A DNA stretch of 60,651 nucleotides from CAZHDI01 sp964531285 (GTDB lineage: Bacteria > Pseudomonadota > Alphaproteobacteria > JAJFIK01): contig CAZHDI010000009.1 of assembly GCA_964531285.1 (NCBI GenBank), positions 1-60,651 on the forward strand, written 5' to 3'. The notes below the pieces were generated by a model that worked only from the letters and a program-made list of their open reading frames with translations, was not told the origin of the DNA and did no database searches. Made by a program: the position numbers and the translations under genes. Position 1 is the stretch's first letter. Every line of letters begins with the position of its first letter. Positions 18,292 through 26,228 of the stretch are shown piece by piece.

Positions 18292-18664
18292 TCCGGCGGG
18301 GCGCGCGTGTGCGGACGGCTTCAGCCTGATCGAGGTCCTGGTCGCGCTCGCGATCTTCTCCATTGCCGTGATCGCCCATCTTCATCTGCAATCGGAGAAT
18401 GCCCGGACCGTGGCCGCGCTCGAGCAGCGGGCCTATGCGCGCATCGCCGCCGAGAACCGGCTGGCCGAGACGCTGGCGCGCAGTGCCGTGCTCGAGATCG
18501 GCACCGAGAGCGGCGAGAGCGAGATCGCCGGGCTGCGCTGGGCCTGGACCGAACGGATTTCCACCACCCGCGATGCCGGCATGCTGCGGGTCGATGTAAC
18601 CGTCAGCGATGAGACGACCGGCCAGCTCCTGGCCGAGGTCAGCGGCTTCCGGGGGGATCTGTGA
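18245..18664 (+). CDS. gspI: Minor pseudopilin GspI
   Basis: Encodes 139 residues with prepilin site G25|F26, Glu at +5 (FSLIEVLVALAIFSIAVIA) and the GspI-like stretch AYARIAAENRLAE. GspI nucleates the pseudopilus tip with GspJ and GspK. The ATG lies 47 bases inside gspH; no later in-frame start leaves a leader peptide, which supports this start. The stop overlaps the gspJ ATG by one base. Confidence 0.92.
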   Translation: MRRAPLRSAAHRRAPDPAGRACADGFSLIEVLVALAIFSIAVIAHLHLQSENARTVAALEQRAYARIAAENRLAETLARSAVLEIGTESGESEIAGLRWAWTERISTTRDAGMLRVDVTVSDETTGQLLAEVSGFRGDL

Positions 18665-19284
18665 TGGCCCGCGTCCAGAGCGCTTCTGGGTTCTCCCTCA
18701 TCGAGATGATGGTCGCGCTCGCGGTCTTCGCGCTGCTTGCGGTGGCCGGCACCGGCATCGTGACCACCGGTATTCAAAATACGGAAGGCCTCAAGGCGCG
18801 CGAGGCGCGGCTCGGCGAGCTTCAAGTCGCCCGGGCGATCCTCAAGGCCGATTTCACCCAGGCGGTCTTGCGCGAGCCGCGCGATCCTGACACCGGGTCG
18901 CGGCTTGCTGCTTTCACCGGCGGGTATGACCGCGACAGGGATGCGCTGGTGCATCTGGTGCGCGCCGGCTGGGCCAATCCGGGCGGCCGGGAACCGCGCG
19001 GCAGCCTCCAGTTCGTCCGGTACCGGTTGGATGACGGCACCTTGATGCGCGCCGCGACCGTCCGGGTGGATGCGGCCCGCGATACCCCGCGCATCGAGCG
19101 CCCCGTCCTGACCGGCGTGCGTTCGGTCGCCATGCGGTATTTCGACGGCGCTCAGTGGGCGGACCGCTGGCCGGCATCGAGCCGGGCGGGCAATCTTTTG
19201 CCTGCGGCGGTCGAGATCGCCATGGATATCGACGGCATCGGTCCGGTGCGGCAGGTGTTCCTGGCGGCGGGAGCCGACCCATGA
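18664..19284 (+). CDS. gspJ: Minor pseudopilin GspJ
   Basis: Encodes 206 residues from the ATG that shares a base with the gspI stop; a GTG one codon earlier is possible. The prepilin site is G9|F10 with Glu at +5 (FSLIEMMVALAVFALLAVAG). The later motifs LQFVRYRLDDGTLMRA and GVRSVAMRYFDG are typical of GspJ. It belongs to the I-J-K tip complex and overlaps gspK by ATGA. Confidence 0.93.
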   Translation: MARVQSASGFSLIEMMVALAVFALLAVAGTGIVTTGIQNTEGLKAREARLGELQVARAILKADFTQAVLREPRDPDTGSRLAAFTGGYDRDRDALVHLVRAGWANPGGREPRGSLQFVRYRLDDGTLMRAATVRVDAARDTPRIERPVLTGVRSVAMRYFDGAQWADRWPASSRAGNLLPAAVEIAMDIDGIGPVRQVFLAAGADP

Positions 19285-20276
19285 GGGCGCGCCTGCGTAA
19301 TCCCCGCCAGTCCGGCAGCATCCTGATCACCGTGCTTTTGATCGTCGCGGTGCTGTCCGCGCTGGCCGTCGCCGTGCTCGACGACATCAATTTCGCGATC
19401 CGCCGGGCGGCGAATGTGGATGCCCGCTCCCAAGCGCAGTTCTATGCGGTGGGCGCGGAGACCTTCGCCAAGCAGCTCATCAACCGGGCGCGCACCTTGA
19501 GCCCCGACCGCACCCTGCGGGCCGAGTGGATGGACAAGCCTGCGGTGTTCAATCTCGATGACGGCCTCATCGAGGCGCGCATCGGCGATGCGTCCAACTG
19601 CTTCAATGTGAACAGTCTGGTCGGCGGCGAGGGCGGGCGGAACCGCGAAGCGAACGAGACCCGTGTCGGCTATTTCACTGCGTTGCTGGTCGCGATCGGC
19701 GTGTCCGAAGGCGAGGCCGAGGCCCTGGCCAATGCGGCCACCGACTGGATCGACAGCGACGGCACGCCCCGCACCCGCGGCGCGGAGGATTATCACTACG
19801 CCGGTCTCGATCCGCCCTATCGCACGGCCAATACCCTGATCGCCGAGGTTGCCGAACTGCGCGCGGTGCGCGGCTTCGATCCGGCGACCTATGCCCTGGT
19901 CCGCCCGTTTCTGTGCGCCCATCCCTCGGCGGATTTCAGCTATATCAACATCAATACTTTGACCGAACGGGACGCTCCGTTGCTCGTCATGGTGGCGGGC
20001 GCGGAGACCTTGCGCGTCGATGAGGCGCGGACCATCATCCGCCGCCGCCCGGCGGACGGGTATCGCTCTGTGGAGGGGTTCTGGGCCGAGGACGGGTTCG
20101 CCGGAAAGGTGCCGAACGAGGAGCGCCGCGCGCTGGTTTCCTTGAAGACCGAGTACTATGACCTTAGAGTGCAAGTCGCCTATCTCCAGGCGTTTGTCGA
20201 GCAGACATCGTTGCTCTCGCTGACCGCAACCGGGGATATTGGCGTTGTTTCCAGACGCTATGGAGCGGCGGAGTGA
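19281..20276 (+). CDS. gspK: Minor pseudopilin GspK
   Basis: Encodes 331 residues, the large size expected of GspK. The prepilin site is G12|S13 (SGSILITVLLIVAVLSALAV); position +5 is Thr, not Glu, which is normal for GspK and fits its place at the pseudopilus tip. The globular part has DASNCFNVNSL, ATDWIDSDGTPRTRGAEDYHY and NINTLTERDAPLL, all family hallmarks. The start is set by the ATGA overlap with gspJ. Confidence 0.95.
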   Translation: MRARLRNPRQSGSILITVLLIVAVLSALAVAVLDDINFAIRRAANVDARSQAQFYAVGAETFAKQLINRARTLSPDRTLRAEWMDKPAVFNLDDGLIEARIGDASNCFNVNSLVGGEGGRNREANETRVGYFTALLVAIGVSEGEAEALANAATDWIDSDGTPRTRGAEDYHYAGLDPPYRTANTLIAEVAELRAVRGFDPATYALVRPFLCAHPSADFSYININTLTERDAPLLVMVAGAETLRVDEARTIIRRRPADGYRSVEGFWAEDGFAGKVPNEERRALVSLKTEYYDLRVQVAYLQAFVEQTSLLSLTATGDIGVVSRRYGAAE

Positions 20277-21529
20277 CCAAGTCTCTCATCCTGGCCTTGA
20301 GCGCCGATCCTGGCGGCCCCATCGCGTGGGGCTTGGGCGCCTTGGGGCCCGATGCCTTGGGCGACGGCGACAGCGCCGGCAGCGCACTCGCCGGGCGTCT
20401 TGAGGCCACCGGGCGGATCGCCGGGCCCGAAGCGTTCGACGATCTGCCGCTCGATCAGGCGAACCGGGTGATCGCCATCGTGCCCGGCGGCGATGTGCTC
20501 GCCCGCGATGTGACGATCCAGGCCCGCCGCGAAGCCGAGTTACGCACCGCCGTGCCCTATCTTCTCGAAGATGATTTGGCACGTGATCCGAACACGTTGC
20601 ATTTTGCCTTCGGTCCGGCCGGTGAGGCCGGGACGCGCCGTGTCGCCGCCGCCGACCGGGACGCCATCGCCCGCTGGCGCGATGTGCTGGCGCCGCTGCA
20701 ATCCAAGCCCATCACCGTGATCGCGGATTACGATGCGTTGAGCCCGCCCGCGGATGGGTATCGGATCGTCGACCGCGGCGACCGGGTGGTCGTGGTCCCG
20801 GCCGAAGGTGCCGGGTTCACCGCGGATGCCGCCATCGCGCCGATGATGGTCGCCGAACTCGCTGAAGACGGTACCCCGCTTGCTCTGGAGACGGACAATC
20901 TCCAACGCCTCGTTCCGGCAACGCTGACCGCGCGCTATGCCGCCGCCGCGCGTCCGGCCATGACTGACGGTGCGTTCTTCTCGGAGGCCTTGTCGCAGGG
21001 GCCGGCCCGCTGGGTCGATCTGATGGCCGGGGCCTTCACCCGGCCCGAAGGCGGCTGGCTGTCCCTTGCCCTATGGCGCCGCGCGGCGGTCCTCGCCGGC
21101 TTGGTCGTTCTGGCCTATGGCCTGTCGGTCGTCGGTCAGGGTTGGCGCTATGATCGGCTGGCGGACGATCTCAACACCCGCGCCGTCGAGACCTTCCAGG
21201 CCACGTTCCCCGAGGTGCGCCGGGTGGTCAATCCGCGCACCCAGATGAGCGCCAAGCTGGCGGAATTGAAAAGCGCGGCGTCGGACCGGTATCTGCGTCT
21301 GAGCGGCCTGTTGTTCGCCGGTGTCTCGGATATTCCGGCCATCGAGATCCGCGATGTGCGCTTCATTGCCGAACGCGATGAGCTGTCCGCCAGCATCGCC
21401 TATGCCGACTATCGCGACATGGAACGGCTCAAAGCGGCGGTCACCGGTCTTGGCGGGCGTCTCGAAGAAGGCGGCTCGCGCCAGGATGATAATGCGATCC
21501 TCGGCGATATCACCATAGGGCTGCGCTGA
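20273..21529 (+). CDS. gspL: Type II secretion protein GspL
   Basis: Encodes 418 residues from a GTG that overlaps the gspK stop (GTGA). The cytoplasmic actin-like domain (about 1-240) includes QARREAELRTAVPYLLEDDLA, the typical GspL motif. One membrane span follows (about 268-285, AAVLAGLVVLAYGLSVVG), then a periplasmic ferredoxin-like domain. GspL anchors the GspE ATPase to the inner membrane and pairs with GspM. Confidence 0.92.
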   Translation: MTKSLILALSADPGGPIAWGLGALGPDALGDGDSAGSALAGRLEATGRIAGPEAFDDLPLDQANRVIAIVPGGDVLARDVTIQARREAELRTAVPYLLEDDLARDPNTLHFAFGPAGEAGTRRVAAADRDAIARWRDVLAPLQSKPITVIADYDALSPPADGYRIVDRGDRVVVVPAEGAGFTADAAIAPMMVAELAEDGTPLALETDNLQRLVPATLTARYAAAARPAMTDGAFFSEALSQGPARWVDLMAGAFTRPEGGWLSLALWRRAAVLAGLVVLAYGLSVVGQGWRYDRLADDLNTRAVETFQATFPEVRRVVNPRTQMSAKLAELKSAASDRYLRLSGLLFAGVSDIPAIEIRDVRFIAERDELSASIAYADYRDMERLKAAVTGLGGRLEEGGSRQDDNAILGDITIGLR

Positions 21530-22008
21530 TGCAGTGGTGGCAGGACCGTACGGGCCGGGAACGTCTGCTGATCGCGGGCGCCGGCGGCCTATGCGCGATC
21601 CTGGCCCTTTATCAGTTCGTGTACGTCCCGGTACTGGCCTATCGGGACAGCGCCTACCGCTCCTATCTTCAGGCCGAAGCCCTGATGCAGGACGTGGCGG
21701 CAGGGGCGGCGCAGGCCAATGCCCTCAAGCAAGTCACCGCGCGCCGCTCGGCCAGCGACGAGCCCTTGCGGGTCACGGTGACCACCAGCGCGCACCGGGC
21801 GGGCGTGTCGATCACGCGGTTGGAACCCGACGCCAATGGCGGATTGTCCGTATGGGTCGAAGAGGCCGATGCCCGCGTGATCCAGGGATGGATCGCGGAT
21901 CTGCAGGGCGATCACGGCATCACGGTGGAGAAGGCGACCATCCGGCGCCATGACGGCAAACCGATGGTCCGTGCGCAGATCCTGTTCGCGGGCGTCGGCG
22001 CATCATGA
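21529..22008 (+). CDS. gspM: Type II secretion protein GspM
   Basis: Encodes 159 residues. A short cytoplasmic end (WWQDRTGRER) precedes one membrane span (LLIAGAGGLCAILALYQFVYVPVLAY, about 13-38). A periplasmic domain then carries LRVTVTTSAHRAGVSITRLEP and VIQGWIADLQ, as in GspM. It partners GspL in the assembly platform. The start shares a base with the gspL stop codon and the end overlaps gspN by ATGA. Confidence 0.92.
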   Translation: MQWWQDRTGRERLLIAGAGGLCAILALYQFVYVPVLAYRDSAYRSYLQAEALMQDVAAGAAQANALKQVTARRSASDEPLRVTVTTSAHRAGVSITRLEPDANGGLSVWVEEADARVIQGWIADLQGDHGITVEKATIRRHDGKPMVRAQILFAGVGAS

Positions 22009-22751
22009 AAACCTGGCATCTTGGGGCGGTTTTCGCGGTCGGTCTGGTGGTGTTCGCCGTGGCGAACCTGCCGCTTTCGGCGGTGCTCGCCTGGTCCGGC
22101 GCCCAGTCGATGCGCTTGAGCTATGCCCAGGCCGAGGGGACCGTCTGGGATGGCCGTCTGCGCGATGCGGTGGTGGGACCGATGGCCCTTGGCGATGTCG
22201 ATCTGGCGCTCCAGCCGCTCGATCTGCTGCGCGGCCGGGCGGCGATCCGGACCCGCTTTGCCGGCGGCCCGGTGTCGGGCGAGGGGCTCGTGACCGCGGA
22301 TCTGTCGCGCACGCTGCGCCTTAAAAACGCGCGGATGGCAGGCGATCTTGCCGCTTTGCCGACGGTGGCGCCGATGACCGGGGCCTTCGCGGCCGATATC
22401 GGGACGCTGGTGATTTCCGAGGCCGGGTGCCGTGCGGGCACCGGCACCGTCGCCGCCGATCCGGTCATCCACGACGGCGCGGGGAAAAGCTGGACCAGTC
22501 CGCCGCTGTCGGGAACGCTGACATGTGCGGACGGCGTGCTCAGCCTGCCGGTGCGCGGCGAGGCGGGCGCCGAGCGGGTGGCGATGGATCTGGCGCTGGA
22601 GCCGGACCGGTCCTACCGGATCGGGCTCGATATCCGGACCGGCAATCAGGGCGCCGTTCAGGCGATGACGCTCTTGGGTTTCGAAGAGGCGGGCGGCAGC
22701 TTCCGCTATCAGGAAAAGGGGCGCTGGCGCGGTTTGTCCCGCGCGCGCTGA
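22005..22751 (+). CDS. gspN: Type II secretion protein GspN
   Basis: Encodes 248 residues with one N-terminal membrane span (about 8-30) and a periplasmic domain that matches GspN in pattern (LSYAQAEGTVWDGRLRDA, then ALGDVDLALQPLDLLRGRA). GspN is found in only part of T2SS loci and its exact task is unsettled. It is the twelfth gene in the uninterrupted gspC-to-N run. Two cysteines (in EAGCRAGTG and LTCADG) could form a disulphide. Confidence 0.88.
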   Translation: MKTWHLGAVFAVGLVVFAVANLPLSAVLAWSGAQSMRLSYAQAEGTVWDGRLRDAVVGPMALGDVDLALQPLDLLRGRAAIRTRFAGGPVSGEGLVTADLSRTLRLKNARMAGDLAALPTVAPMTGAFAADIGTLVISEAGCRAGTGTVAADPVIHDGAGKSWTSPPLSGTLTCADGVLSLPVRGEAGAERVAMDLALEPDRSYRIGLDIRTGNQGAVQAMTLLGFEEAGGSFRYQEKGRWRGLSRAR

Positions 22752-22795
22752 CCGGTATGACGGGGACTCTCAGGCATGTCGATTTGACGGGGCCG

Positions 22796-23521
22796 ATGCG
22801 GATCTGCGCTGTGCTGGGGGCCCTTGTGCTGCTCACTGCCTGCGGCGGCGGGTCGGGTGCGCGCGAGGCCGACCGCGCGCGGGCCAGCGACCGCGATGCC
22901 CTGATGGCGGTCTTCGCCAATCCCGAAGCCGCCGGCACGGCCGGCCAGCCCGCCCAGGCCCCAGCCCAGGCCCAAACTCAGGCGACACGGCCGCAGGCAC
23001 CGCAATCCCAACAGGCACCGGTCTGGAGCCCGCCGGATCCCGGCATTGCCGCGCCCAACGCTCCAGCCCCCCAAACATCCGCGCCGGCACAGTCCGCTGA
23101 GATCCCCGGTCTGCCCCCAGGGCCGGACGGTGCGCTGAACCCCGTCGGCACGCTGGCGCCCCAGACATTGCCCGAAGGCATGTGCGGAACCTTCCTGTGG
23201 ATTAAAAAGGTCCAGGCGCCGCTGGTGTTCGTGGCGCGGGGCAATCAGGGCGCGGCGCGGATGACGCTGGATGGCGAGACCGTCGATCTCATGCGCAGCC
23301 GGGCCGGCGGCGGGGCCGTGTTCGGCCAATTCAGCCAGCAGGTCTATGAGCATCGCGGCCGGATCATCACGCTCGATCTGGAGTTTGCCCAGCGCGGCGA
23401 CATTGTCGGTGGGGCCCTGATCCCCCAGGGCCGGATGCGGATCGAGGATCCCGCCGGCTGGTCCTTCGTGCTGCCCGTCGGCGGCATGGTGGCCTGCCAG
23501 ATGGCCGGTCAGCCGCGGTAA
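22796..23521 (+). CDS. Hypothetical Pro/Gln/Ala-rich lipoprotein at the end of the gsp operon
   Basis: Encodes 241 residues from the ATG at 22796; an ATG at 22757, five bases after gspN, is also possible. A lipobox LLTAC follows a short hydrophobic segment. Residues about 40-120 are a low-complexity Ala/Pro/Gln linker. A folded domain of about 105 residues at the C-terminus (GMCGTFLWIKKVQAPLVFVAR ... MVACQM) has two cysteines near its ends. I do not recognise the family. A lipoprotein this close to gspD-N could serve as a secretin pilotin or an operon-specific exoprotein; both are guesses. Confidence 0.7.
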   Translation: MRICAVLGALVLLTACGGGSGAREADRARASDRDALMAVFANPEAAGTAGQPAQAPAQAQTQATRPQAPQSQQAPVWSPPDPGIAAPNAPAPQTSAPAQSAEIPGLPPGPDGALNPVGTLAPQTLPEGMCGTFLWIKKVQAPLVFVARGNQGAARMTLDGETVDLMRSRAGGGAVFGQFSQQVYEHRGRIITLDLEFAQRGDIVGGALIPQGRMRIEDPAGWSFVLPVGGMVACQMAGQPR

Positions 23522-23685
23522 GGGTGGGGCCGCGCAGCCTGTATGGCCGGACCGTCATCACCCATGGGGGTTGTGCCGTATGGCGTAACCCGTTTGTCCC
23601 GACTAGACTGTTCCAAAAGGGAATCGCGGCGCGGGAGCGCCGGGGGAAGGCCATCTGAGAGGCGCTGTGCGCCAGGGGAGCGCCA

Positions 23686-24828
23686 ATGGCGCAGGGGACG
23701 GAACAGCATCGCTGCGGCCGGCGGCGGATGATCGGCATCCGCGGGAGCCGGTGGACGGCCCTCGGCGCGCGGGGCCGTGCCGCTGTCGTGCTTCTGATCG
23801 CGCTCATGGGCGGTGCCGGCGTCGCGTTGACACCGGCCGCTGCATGGGCTTCCGATGATGCCGAGGATCCGCCCTCGCTGCTGCCGCGCGCGACCTCCGA
23901 CGATGAACCCGGTGATGTCGAACCGGATGTCCTGAAGGGCACGCTCCCGGGCGGTGAGCACATCATGGTCGAGGGCGAACCGACGGAATTTCAGAGGGCG
24001 CTGACGGCCTCCTCGCGGATCGACGAGTTTTTCGCCGATGAGCGCTTCGAGGACGAGGTGAATTTCACCCGCCTGCGCCTGCGCGGAAACACCTATATCC
24101 GCGAAGGCAGCGGGGTCGAGTTCGATCCCAAAACCCGTTTCCGCTATGCGTTCCCATATCTGGAGCGCCGGTTTTCGGTGCTGCTGTCCGGCGACTTCGA
24201 TTCGGCCGTCGATGCCGATGAGGACCACCCGCTCCAGTCGGAACTCAAATCCATCCTGGAACCGGTCGATGACGAGGACGCGGTCCTGGCGATCCAGGCG
24301 CTGATCGCGGCCACCGAACGCTACAATGTGTCGTTCCAGACCGGCTTGCGCTTCCGCGATTTCGAGCCTGAGGCGTTTTTCGGCCCGCGCTACCGCCAGA
24401 CCATCGATCTGGAGCCTTGGCTCATGCGCCTGACCCAGCAGGTGCGCTGGTTCACCGATCGCGGCTTCGACGCCGAATCGGTCATCGATTTCGAACGCCA
24501 GTTCAATCAGCGGTTCTTCCTGCGGGTGACGCCCCGTGCCGATTGGTCCGAGGAAGACGACGAATTCTCCTACGGCCTGAGTAGCCGGCTGGTGCAATAT
24601 CTCGGTCCACGTCACGCGCTGACCTACGAGATTGCCCTGCGGGCCGAAACCGAACCGGTGCACACGCTGGATCGAATCGTGACCCGCGCGCGCTACCGCC
24701 GGCGCCTCTGGGGCGAGTGGCTCTATGTCGAGGTTGCGCCGGAATTGGCCTTTTTACGCCAGCGTGACTTCGACATCACACCAGGCCTTTTGATCAGGGT
24801 CGATACCATCATCGATTTCCGCTGGTAG
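23686..24828 (+). CDS. Predicted outer-membrane beta-barrel protein, unknown function
   Basis: Encodes 380 residues from an ATG with AGGGGAG six bases upstream. A signal peptide follows an Arg-rich n-region (hydrophobic about 32-53, cleavage near AWA). An acidic segment leads into alternating polar/aromatic strands (NFTRLRLRGNTYIRE, ERRFSVLLSGDFDSA, VSFQTGLRFRDFEP, RFFLRVTPRADW, LTYEIALRAETEP, EWLYVEVAPELAF), and the last residues IDFRW end in an aromatic residue, as barrels do. No family is recognised. It lies 164 bases after the operon-end lipoprotein on the same strand and could be part of the secretion locus or independent. Confidence 0.72.
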   Translation: MAQGTEQHRCGRRRMIGIRGSRWTALGARGRAAVVLLIALMGGAGVALTPAAAWASDDAEDPPSLLPRATSDDEPGDVEPDVLKGTLPGGEHIMVEGEPTEFQRALTASSRIDEFFADERFEDEVNFTRLRLRGNTYIREGSGVEFDPKTRFRYAFPYLERRFSVLLSGDFDSAVDADEDHPLQSELKSILEPVDDEDAVLAIQALIAATERYNVSFQTGLRFRDFEPEAFFGPRYRQTIDLEPWLMRLTQQVRWFTDRGFDAESVIDFERQFNQRFFLRVTPRADWSEEDDEFSYGLSSRLVQYLGPRHALTYEIALRAETEPVHTLDRIVTRARYRRRLWGEWLYVEVAPELAFLRQRDFDITPGLLIRVDTIIDFRW

Positions 24829-25466
24829 CTCAAAGGCCGGTTTTCCAAGGGCTTCAGCGCCAATCCAAATAGATGACCTGTCGTCATGGTTCCGGGGCGC
24901 GCGCTTTATCGCCTCAAGATTGATTTTCGCCCGTCTAAAATTATTACTGGTAGATCGCTCTACTCCTCATAGAGGGGTTGCATCGGTGTTCACGCACGGT
25001 TAGCACTTGGGTGTGTGATGGAAATACCAAACCGGTGTTTTTATCGCACGCGGCGCCGGCAGGCTTTTGACGGGGCAGACGGGCTGCGGGGGCGGGAAAC
25101 CGTTCAGGTCGACAGGGGGCAAAGGACGCAAGGCGGGCTGCATGCGGCAGGTCTCCTGCGCAAAGCGGGTTCGCTTGATCAAAGCGGCCCGTCGATGGTC
25201 TGACGAATGACGGGCCGGCATCACCGCGTTTCAGCGGATCTGCGGACGGACATTTCAGGCTGACGTCTGCGCTCCCGGAAGACCGTTCCCAGCTGGTCTG
25301 CGGATGCAACGGGTCGGTTCTTCACGGCCGGCTGTGCGCCTTTCACAAAAGGTATCTGGACCCTGAAGGTCCAGAACACTGTTTTCCGCGGTCAGCCGGA
25401 TGCTGACCGTCGCTGTGGCCATTGTGCCCGCGGGTGAGCTTAGAGGCAGCGTGCATCGATCGGTCC
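24829..25466. other. Gene-free interval with two adjacent inverted repeats
   Basis: I find no gene with credible composition in these 638 bases. The first 150 are relatively AT-rich (around 24920-24970), unlike the surrounding GC-rich genes. The right part carries two perfect 8-bp inverted repeats at 25355-25375 and 25389-25409. A single PHO half-site-like CTGTCGT at 24878-24884 has no partner at 11-base spacing. Confidence 0.5.
25355..25409. promoter_or_regulatory. Pair of 21-bp inverted repeats upstream of the receiver-PAS gene
   Basis: TCTGGACC-5 bases-GGTCCAGA (25355-25375) is followed 13 bases later by CGGTCAGC-5 bases-GCTGACCG (25389-25409). Both have perfect 8-base arms and the same 5-base centre, placed 58-112 bases before the gene start. 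They could be operators or hairpins; there is no T-run for a terminator. Confidence 0.4.
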
Positions 25467-26201
25467 ATGACGTCATTTTCTTCACATAGCCGCGACACAC
25501 ATCGATCCTTGGGACGCATCCTGATCGTGGATGCGAACCCGGAGAATGCCGCCGCGACCAAGGTGAGCCTTGATCAGATCAAGGGCGACACCGGCGCGGT
25601 GGAGCTTGTCCGGCACATTCAGGATGCCCGGGCGCGCCTCAAAATGGGCGCCGTCGATTTCGTTCTGATGACCCTGGGCGTCGCCGACGATGCGAATATG
25701 AAGGAATCCATCGCCGCGGTGCGTGCCTCGACCGATGCGGTCATCATCGTCATCCTGGACCGCATGCATCCGGCTTTCGCGTTCGAATGTCTTCGGGCGG
25801 GTGCGGAGGATTATCTGGTGAGCGAGGGGCTCGATCCGGCGCTCCTGTATCAGACCCTCGATCATGCGCGCATGCGCCATCAACTCCGGTATGAGCAGAG
25901 CGGTCTGGAAACGCGGGTCGCAAGCGGCGCCATCACGGGCGTATCGGTGTTTCGGATCGTGTCGCTGTCGCGCGAAGCCACCGTGGCCGTGAATGATCAG
26001 GGCGCGGTGATCTTTGCCAATGATGTGGCCTGCGCGGCCATGACCATGCCGCTCGATGACATCTGCGGGCAGCCGCTGCTCCGGCTCCTCGACCGCATGA
26101 ACAACATGAGCGCCGAGGTTGGCACCGTGATACCGGAACGCCTGTGCGACTGTGACTGGGACGGTGAGACCGCCCATGTGATCCTGCTCGGGCGCTCCTG
26201 A
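25467..26201 (+). CDS. Degenerate receiver domain plus PAS-like domain protein
   Basis: Encodes 244 residues from the ATG at 25467; no strong ribosome site is visible and a TTG at 25422 would add 15 residues. Residues 15-135 have the receiver fold pattern (GRILIVDAN, AGAEDYLVSEG) but the phospho-acceptor Asp is Thr69 and the usual Lys is Ser119; only Asp22 of the acid pocket remains. Residues about 160-240 look like a PAS domain (VNDQGAVIFANDVACAAM ... GQPLLRLLD). There is no output domain. This suggests a phosphorylation-independent sensor or scaffold. It stands alone between the gene-free interval and the convergent aminotransferase gene. Confidence 0.7.
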   Translation: MTSFSSHSRDTHRSLGRILIVDANPENAAATKVSLDQIKGDTGAVELVRHIQDARARLKMGAVDFVLMTLGVADDANMKESIAAVRASTDAVIIVILDRMHPAFAFECLRAGAEDYLVSEGLDPALLYQTLDHARMRHQLRYEQSGLETRVASGAITGVSVFRIVSLSREATVAVNDQGAVIFANDVACAAMTMPLDDICGQPLLRLLDRMNNMSAEVGTVIPERLCDCDWDGETAHVILLGRS

Positions 26202-26228
26202 TCGCATCCTCGATGGGAGACGGACCCG

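Noticed and set aside
24878..24884. CTGTCGT as a second PHO site
   Set aside because: No second half-site lies 11 bases away on either side.
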